Shown: one piece after another, positions 59,186 to 64,000 of the stretch
How the letters are laid out: every line of letters starts with the position of its first letter
How positions within the stretch are numbered: the first letter of the stretch is position 1
Assembly: GCF_910592395.1 (NCBI RefSeq)
Contig: NC_088309.1
Coordinates: 17,484,599 to 17,548,598 of the forward strand
Direction: 5' to 3'
DNA: 64,000 nt
Source: Lineus longissimus
Taxonomy: Eukaryota > Nemertea > Pilidiophora > Heteronemertea > Lineidae
The notes under the pieces: model-generated
The model's input: only the letters and a program-made list of their open reading frames with translations
Database searches by the model: none
What the model was told of the DNA's origin: nothing
Translations under genes and position numbers: made by a program

Positions 59186-59908
59186 ACTTCATGAGTCACC
59201 GATATAAGCAATCTTGCAAGCCGCAAATAATGTTTCAAGACACAGCTCTGCCTCTTCTTTGCAATGTGATACTTTGAAGTCTCCAGTCACATTTATCTTG
59301 TAACACCGCTGGGGTTTCCTTGCAGCCTCTTGAATGACACTACAACCGACTCTTTATCATTTAACACTTGGTTCAATATGATTCATCAGAGAAGATAAGA
59401 CACTTGGTTATCACTACTGAGCTGACAAGCTTGTCTTGAACTATACACCCTTAACCCTTTCTGGAGACTTTGAATGCAAAGACAATAATCATGTTTGTTG
59501 ACATCACAGTCATTATGGAACTACCTGCAATCATCTTGACAATAAGACTCCAAGATAACAAATACCACCATGGAGAATCGATGCCACAGATTGCTGAGAA
59601 TCAGGCTGGCCTGCCCTGGGTAAAGAAAACGTTAGTCAATAATGTTGGAAAAACTGTGTTGTTGGGAGTCTTTCAATGAAATATTGTTGTGTTTATCTGA
59701 CAATAAGGTTCTTCACGCCTGATTTGCATCACATACATGTGCAGGTATAGAGAAAAATACACCACTGGTTCGTCCTTTTCATTTTGTGTGTGCACCACAA
59801 GTAACCCGCTGTTTTGTCCATGTTACCAGATGTACAGTTTATTTTTTAAAAATTAACCAATGAGCACACATTTTAGCTGTTTTTCTTGTGAGACATCCAT
59901 TCTCCCAG
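59186..59908. other. Single-copy sequence, no gene recognised
   Basis: A 69-codon plus frame at 59470-59679 ends after a GTAAAG donor-like site (59619) and reads partly protein-like. The acceptor is weak and no family is recognised. Confidence 0.35.
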
Positions 59909-59943
59909 GGCTAGCTAGAGCAGCATCCAGGGCAGGCTGCTCG
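59909..59943 (+). other. Possible 35-nt micro-exon
   Basis: A strong acceptor (CATCCATTCTCCCAG) and a strong donor (TCG then GTAAGT) enclose 35 bases. Two frames have a stop. The third, with two leading bases, reads L-A-R-A-A-S-R-A-G-C-S and ends on a codon boundary. Its entry phase matches the exit phase of the candidate exon at 39828, but its exit phase does not match the entry of the exon at 61913. It may equally be a chance pairing of sites or part of a non-coding transcript. Confidence 0.13.
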
Positions 59944-60514
59944 GTAAGTTGGAAGGTCTGATAAGATTCTCGGCAATCTGGGGAATAGATTCACCACGGC
60001 AATTAAAGCCCTCAATTAATTAACAGTAAATGTAGAATTTAGACTTGGTGAACCAAGATGCTTGGAATTGATGATGATTCCTGCACACAGAGGCTAAGGA
60101 TTCTATGAATATGAGGAGGGATGTACCCTGCAATACAATTACCATCAATTCCAAATGTAGTCAGCAGCAGTATTTGACATTCTGCAAAATCATCAGCAAT
60201 GTCACATAAGTTTCATTGACCATTTCACACTCCTCAAAATCAAACTGCAGCATCTGATAAAAGATGGTAGTCTAATTATAATGTGTGGTGCAGCCTAAGC
60301 TATGAATAAAGAGCAATTTACTCACACAATGCTACGATTAGATCTGCAGCATTAGTTTATCGATTTGGCATGAGAAGTAGAGGAAACTACATTGAACTCT
60401 ATTCACCATCCTGCCTATATTTCCCTCCTGAGCTGGCAGTGCAGAGAGACTGAGATTTGTGATACCTAAGCCTTGCAAGTCTATGGCCATCTTATGATGA
60501 GAGCCAACAATCAA

Positions 60515-60955
60515 CATGCACTCACTGCTTGGTGAAACCACCAATGCCAAACACTGCCTGGTGAAACCACCAAGGCCAAACACCACTCCACACAGCCTGG
60601 TGAAACCACCAATGCCAAACACTGCTCCACACTGCCTGGTGAAACCACCAATGCCAAACACTGCCTGGTGAAACCACCAAGGCCAAACACCGCTCCACAC
60701 AGCCTGGTGAAACCACCAATGTCAAACACTGCTCCACACTGCTTGGTGAAACCATAAATGCCAAACAATGCTCCACTCTGTCTAGTGAAACCACCAAGGC
60801 CAAACACTGCTCCCCACTGCCTGGTGAAACCACCATGGCCAGACACTGCTCCACACTGCCTGGTGAAACCAACAAGACCCAATTGTGCTCCACACTGCCT
60901 GGCTTAACAACAACAACCTAACAGTAACAGTGATCTCCACTGCCTGGTGAAACGA
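60515..60955. repeat. Minisatellite, 39 bp unit, about 11 copies
   Basis: The unit is 'actgcctggtgaaaccacca' plus 'atgccaaacactgctccac', with some units lacking the last 12 bases. Since 39 is 13 codons, all three minus frames stay open for 113-123 codons across the array. Their peptides repeat words such as GGFTRQCGAVF and are not support for a protein. Confidence 0.9.
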
Positions 60956-61912
60956 CCGACATAAGCGTACAGTTGCCATTAAGTGATTAGCATCTGATAA
61001 AATCCTCCTCTCATGTCCATTTCTACATTTTCTACAGTAAAATGTACAGCAAACTTGAGTCTGCTTGTGTTGGCACAATATTCGAGTTGGCTGAGTGCAT
61101 GTATAATTTAAACATGCCCACACATCAATGAGCCACTCGCGATAGTCGATAGTCTACTGCTGTTGCGGCAGACATTGCCATTCCTGTGATTTGCCACTAA
61201 CCAATGGTTGAAGAGGATTTTGAACGACTGCTCATCATTAGCTCCAGAGCCAATCAAAATGATCGCGAGTTTGATTAGCACTGCGGTCAATAGTATGCGT
61301 TGATGACAAGGCTGGTGGCGAGCGGAACCAAACACATGCGCACGCTCAGAATGAGGCCAGCAATTATTGCGAGAACAATTCGCCAACATTCTGTCCATGT
61401 CTAATAATGACATCCATAATTGGCATGCAATGAAATCCCCCTGATATTGTCGCTAACGGGTTGGTAGAAGACAAAGGCATCGGTGTCCTCTATCAGCCTC
61501 TCCAAGAACAAATTAGCCGTCACCTCATTTATGCAGTTCGAGTACTATGTAAAATACAACTACAGCAACTTGGTGACACCGATCCCCGCTGCATGTTTAA
61601 ACCGGAGTAGGAAGAAGAATAACTCTTTCTTAAAGACAAAGACACTTGGCTATCACCCTTGACAATTCCGAGGTCTGTTATTTCAAACTTTTGAACTTTG
61701 GTGCATTTGCTGTCTGAATGGAGGAATAATTCCCACTGGCTGAGCCCAGGAGACAATTAGCTTAATAGAATTGGGTTTTTCATCTTTTTTTCCTTACTAA
61801 TTGGTAGAAAGGAAGCTCTGTAATTCAATATGGATCAGTGCAGACGTGAATGGAAACAGTCTTTGATTTTGTAGTGAAACAGGAGTGACACTGACTTATA
61901 CCTTTGTTCTAG
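60956..61912. other. Single-copy sequence, CpG-containing patch at 61100-61450
   Basis: A 101-codon minus frame (61108-61413) lies in a block of mixed composition with no recognised domain. If the exon at 61913 is real, this is the 3' part of its upstream intron. Confidence 0.35.
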
Positions 61913-62129
61913 GTCCTCTACCGGCAGAAAAGATTACTTCTCTGAGAGTTCTTCCGTTGATGGGGAGGAGGAATATTTCTATCAAAGTTATTTTCTGACA
62001 GAGTTGGAGGAGAAAATGGGACTGGTCTACCAATATGAAGGAAAACCCGAAATTCCCGACCCAATGCTCTATCCGAGCTCTGCCACAAATGACAAGGCTC
62101 AGTCAAATTGGATGTATGGACTTCGATGA
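61913..62129 (+). CDS. Candidate terminal coding exon, unknown protein (71 codons plus stop)
   Basis: A textbook acceptor precedes it: branch-like CTGAC about 20 bases upstream, pyrimidine-rich TTATACCTTTGTTCTAG, then the exon at 61913. With one leading base, the frame from 61914 runs 71 codons to a TGA at 62127-62129. The peptide is acidic and tyrosine-rich: residues 7-28 (DYFSESSS to SYF) and 31-44 (ELEEKMGLVYQYEG), then PEIPDPMLYP and the end QSNWMYGLR. Low-complexity bias is absent and codon use looks mixed, unlike the surrounding AT-rich frames. I do not recognise the family. Several acidic residues next to tyrosine suggest a cytoplasmic tail or a disordered C-terminus, which is speculation. 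No confident upstream exon is identified. A possible polyadenylation signal AATAAA lies near 62877, and nearer ones are not obvious. Confidence 0.42.
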
Positions 62130-62641
62130 CTAAGCTTTGGGATACAGCAAGGAAGACACTCTGATCAATTTCCATCATGATACTCATTATAGCTATGTCA
62201 TCTAGCATTCAAGAGTGCTCCCATATATAATGGAGTTTACAGTAGATAGAACTGTCTGACTGACCGAGGGAACTAAGCAGATCAAATCATCCCGAGCCAG
62301 GTGACGGCACGATCCACTGATCCCTATTATTCTCTCCAACATTATCAGTCACCAGTCACGGAGATCAAGCGATCTATGAATTAGGAATGGCAATTTTAGA
62401 GAGCACTTCCGCGATCCCGAGTCCATTCCCCAAAGACCCGGCGGATTCACTCGCACCGGTTCTCACAGATGCGTAGATTAGCATACCTCATGGTAATGAT
62501 TCCCGACAGTAAATATAAGCCTATCAGAGGCGGCCAATCATCGTTGGATAAATAAGATCAACGCCTGTTAATCCAACATTAGGAATCTCACTCATGCCTG
62601 ACTTTGGTGCGCATCCGTACTCGAGCTCTGTAACCAAACAT
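62130..62641. other. Possible 3' UTR and following single-copy sequence
   Basis: CpG-containing, high-complexity sequence without a frame of note on the plus strand. If 61913-62129 is a last exon, the beginning of this stretch is its 3' UTR. Confidence 0.3.
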
Positions 62642-62938
62642 TCAGCAAACACGACAAAGGTTAAGATTTCTCAGCAAATGACTTTGCAATCTTGAGATGT
62701 TTGAGTTGCGGGGATGGTCAATAGAGCTGAGCAGACAGAGTGCCACATCTAACCACATTAAATGCTCCTGCAGGGATCCAATTTTCTTGGCCAACTTTGT
62801 GAACAAAGATAAGAAGTGCTCGGCCTGCTGAACAAATGACAGATAAATGAGTTCACCAACAGATGAATCTTTAGCAAATAAAGCGGAATAATAGAAGGCG
62901 CTCTTGGTCCAGATATGGATATTGGGAGATAAAACCAC
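62642..62938 (-). CDS. Unassigned helical 98-codon frame, faint nuclear-receptor-like pattern
   Basis: The minus frame reads as a leucine-rich, helix-forming peptide: residues 37-60 (AEHFLSLFTKLAKKIG region), then LQEHLMWLDVALCLLSS, then ISRLQSHLLRNLN before the stop. The succession 'L.E....L..A.C..S..D.P' and later 'I..LQ..L...L' resembles helices 8-10 of nuclear receptor ligand-binding domains (NR1 type). Against this, the linker is about three residues shorter than usual, the acidic residue normally near the alanine is displaced, and the frame stops where helices 11-12 should follow. It could be a decayed or spliced exon or chance. The listed start is arbitrary. Confidence 0.15.
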   Translation of the reverse strand: MVLSPNIHIWTKSAFYYSALFAKDSSVGELIYLSFVQQAEHFLSLFTKLAKKIGSLQEHLMWLDVALCLLSSIDHPRNSNISRLQSHLLRNLNLCRVC

Positions 62939-63039
62939 GTCTCAGAGGGTGTGTGTCATCCATTTTTGTCAGAAGTGATATAATGAAGAATAGGGTCTGT
63001 TGCAGAAGTATTTCCCTCCAGACTTGATTAGGAACTCAG

Positions 63040-63515
63040 GAGGGGGGATTTGGAGTAGGACTTGAATGCAAAGAAGTCTGTCTGCTCTCCTGTTTTCCCT
63101 TGTTCTCAAAGATGACAAAGGGAACTCAACGAGGGGGGGGGGGGGCATTCTAGATGTTACTGCAAAGATTTATGGGTTGTCTGCTTGCCCTCCTACTGCC
63201 AACTGTTCTGCCTTGCTCTCAGAAAAGACAAGGGAAACTTGGGAGGGGGCATTCCAGATGTTAACGCAAAGAAGTATAGTTTGCCTGTTGGCAATCCGCC
63301 AGTGTTGCCCTGCTCTCAGATAAGACAAAGAGGACTTGGGAGGGGGGCATTCCAGATAGTAATGCAAAGAAGTATGGCTTGTCTGCCTCTCCCAATGCCA
63401 ACTTCTTTGCCTTGTTCTCACAAAAGAGAAAGGGAACTCGGGAGGAGGCATTCCAGATGTATTGCAAAGAAGTATGTTTGCAAGATCTCCTGACAACTTC
63501 TTTGCCCTGCAATGT
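63040..63515. repeat. Tandem repeat, 99 bp unit, about 5 copies
   Basis: 'gcaaag' recurs at 63068, 63162, 63265, 63364 and 63463. Units carry 'ttgccttgttctcaaaa' and 'gggaactcgggaggggg' and 'cattccagatgt'. One unit contains a run of 13 G (63133-63145). Because 99 is a multiple of three, long frames (up to 166 codons) arise on both strands and are repeat products. Confidence 0.88.
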
Positions 63516-64000
63516 TGCATGTATCATACACAGTGCCTCATTTTCTAGCAGCAGTCTCAACTTTTTGATTGCGACACAGGTGGTGCTATTGAGGCGATCT
63601 GCCATGTTTGACCCAGCAGTACAAAGCCAATACCCAAGAGAGTTTTCAGTATGTTTTGTGTGGATAACTACTTGAATAATAAGTGTGTACATGTAAGAAT
63701 TGAAATTAACACCACCAAGTTGGGTCTCTTTACTCAATCGAGAACGTTTGGCGGAGATCAAATCCTGCCCAAAACCTTCGGCTAAAGTGTTTCAGGTTTG
63801 AGCCAACATTTAAGCTCAAACTTCCTGGTCTCAATTTTGTCACAGAGACCAGCAAGCGCAGTGTTAATTCCTTTCATAAAGTCAAGGTCAACAAGCTTCC
63901 CTGAGAGAGGATTGGAACACATCAAATATACACGAGATGAAAACATGATTGGAGTAGCTAAGTCAAATGCTTCTGTATGCTTCAATGAGCAGGGCTACAC
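63516..64000. other. End of window with an unassigned minus frame
   Basis: A 67-codon minus frame at 63782-63985 (containing KLVDLDFMKGINTALAGLCD) is mixed and protein-like, with an AG acceptor-like site near 63975, but it is not recognised and the window ends before upstream context. Confidence 0.2.

Noticed and set aside
63459-63482. Sequence 'tgcaaagaagtatgt' close to the mature miR-1 sequence
   Set aside because: It lies in a 99 bp tandem repeat, varies among units, has an internal C where miR-1 has T, and has no facing arm that would form a precursor hairpin.

Overview
The window looks like a gene-poor stretch of an invertebrate animal nuclear genome, most likely marine and possibly lophotrochozoan. 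The species cannot be read from the sequence. The reasons are an AT-leaning base composition, no operon-like packing of genes, tRNA-derived SINEs, a 5'-truncated LINE, several families of short inverted-repeat transposons (MITEs), and composite repeats with matched ends and a GACGACGG microsatellite, of a kind seen in bivalves and other marine invertebrates. There are no bacterial genes, no rRNA, no intact tRNA gene and no CRISPR array. Nearly all open reading frames are short. The long ones come from tandem repeats whose unit is a multiple of three, or from transposon remnants.

Layout. 0-8 kb: single-copy sequence with MITEs and SINEs. 8.6-10.6 kb: two minisatellites (60 bp and about 30 bp units). 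12-14.7 kb: MITEs and a degenerate 350 bp repeat. 15-19.5 kb: single-copy sequence with more GC-rich islands. 19.6-25.3 kb: transposon-rich, with an old L2/CR1-like reverse transcriptase relic and two adjoining composite elements with 303 bp core repeats. 26-29.5 kb: MITEs, a SINE and an enhancer-like island. 31-36 kb: tandem repeats and a 96-nt palindrome. 38-45.8 kb: a SINE, a candidate small exon at 39.8 kb, minisatellites and partial composite elements. 46.3-47.3 kb: a stop-poor block open on both strands. 49-53.3 kb: a MITE and large minisatellites. 53.8-55.7 kb: a hairpin-bearing repeat, the best composite element and a MITE. 56.4-57.8 kb: a minisatellite, then a LINE 3' end with a 253-codon frame. 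60.5-61 kb: a 39 bp minisatellite. 61.9-62.1 kb: the best candidate host coding sequence, a terminal exon. 62.6-64 kb: a possible minus-strand exon and a 99 bp tandem repeat.

No complete host gene was found. The most gene-like piece is 61913-62129 (+): a canonical splice acceptor, 71 protein-like codons and a stop. A 63-nt candidate exon at 39828-39890 (+) has one open frame and a perfect donor. If both are real, much of the window is intron of a plus-strand gene ending near 62.1 kb, but the phases show that at least one linking exon has not been found. I saw no convincing new biological system. The most unusual signals are the copy-specific matched ends of the composite elements, two long foldback structures (34.9 and 53.9 kb), and the number of unrelated minisatellites.
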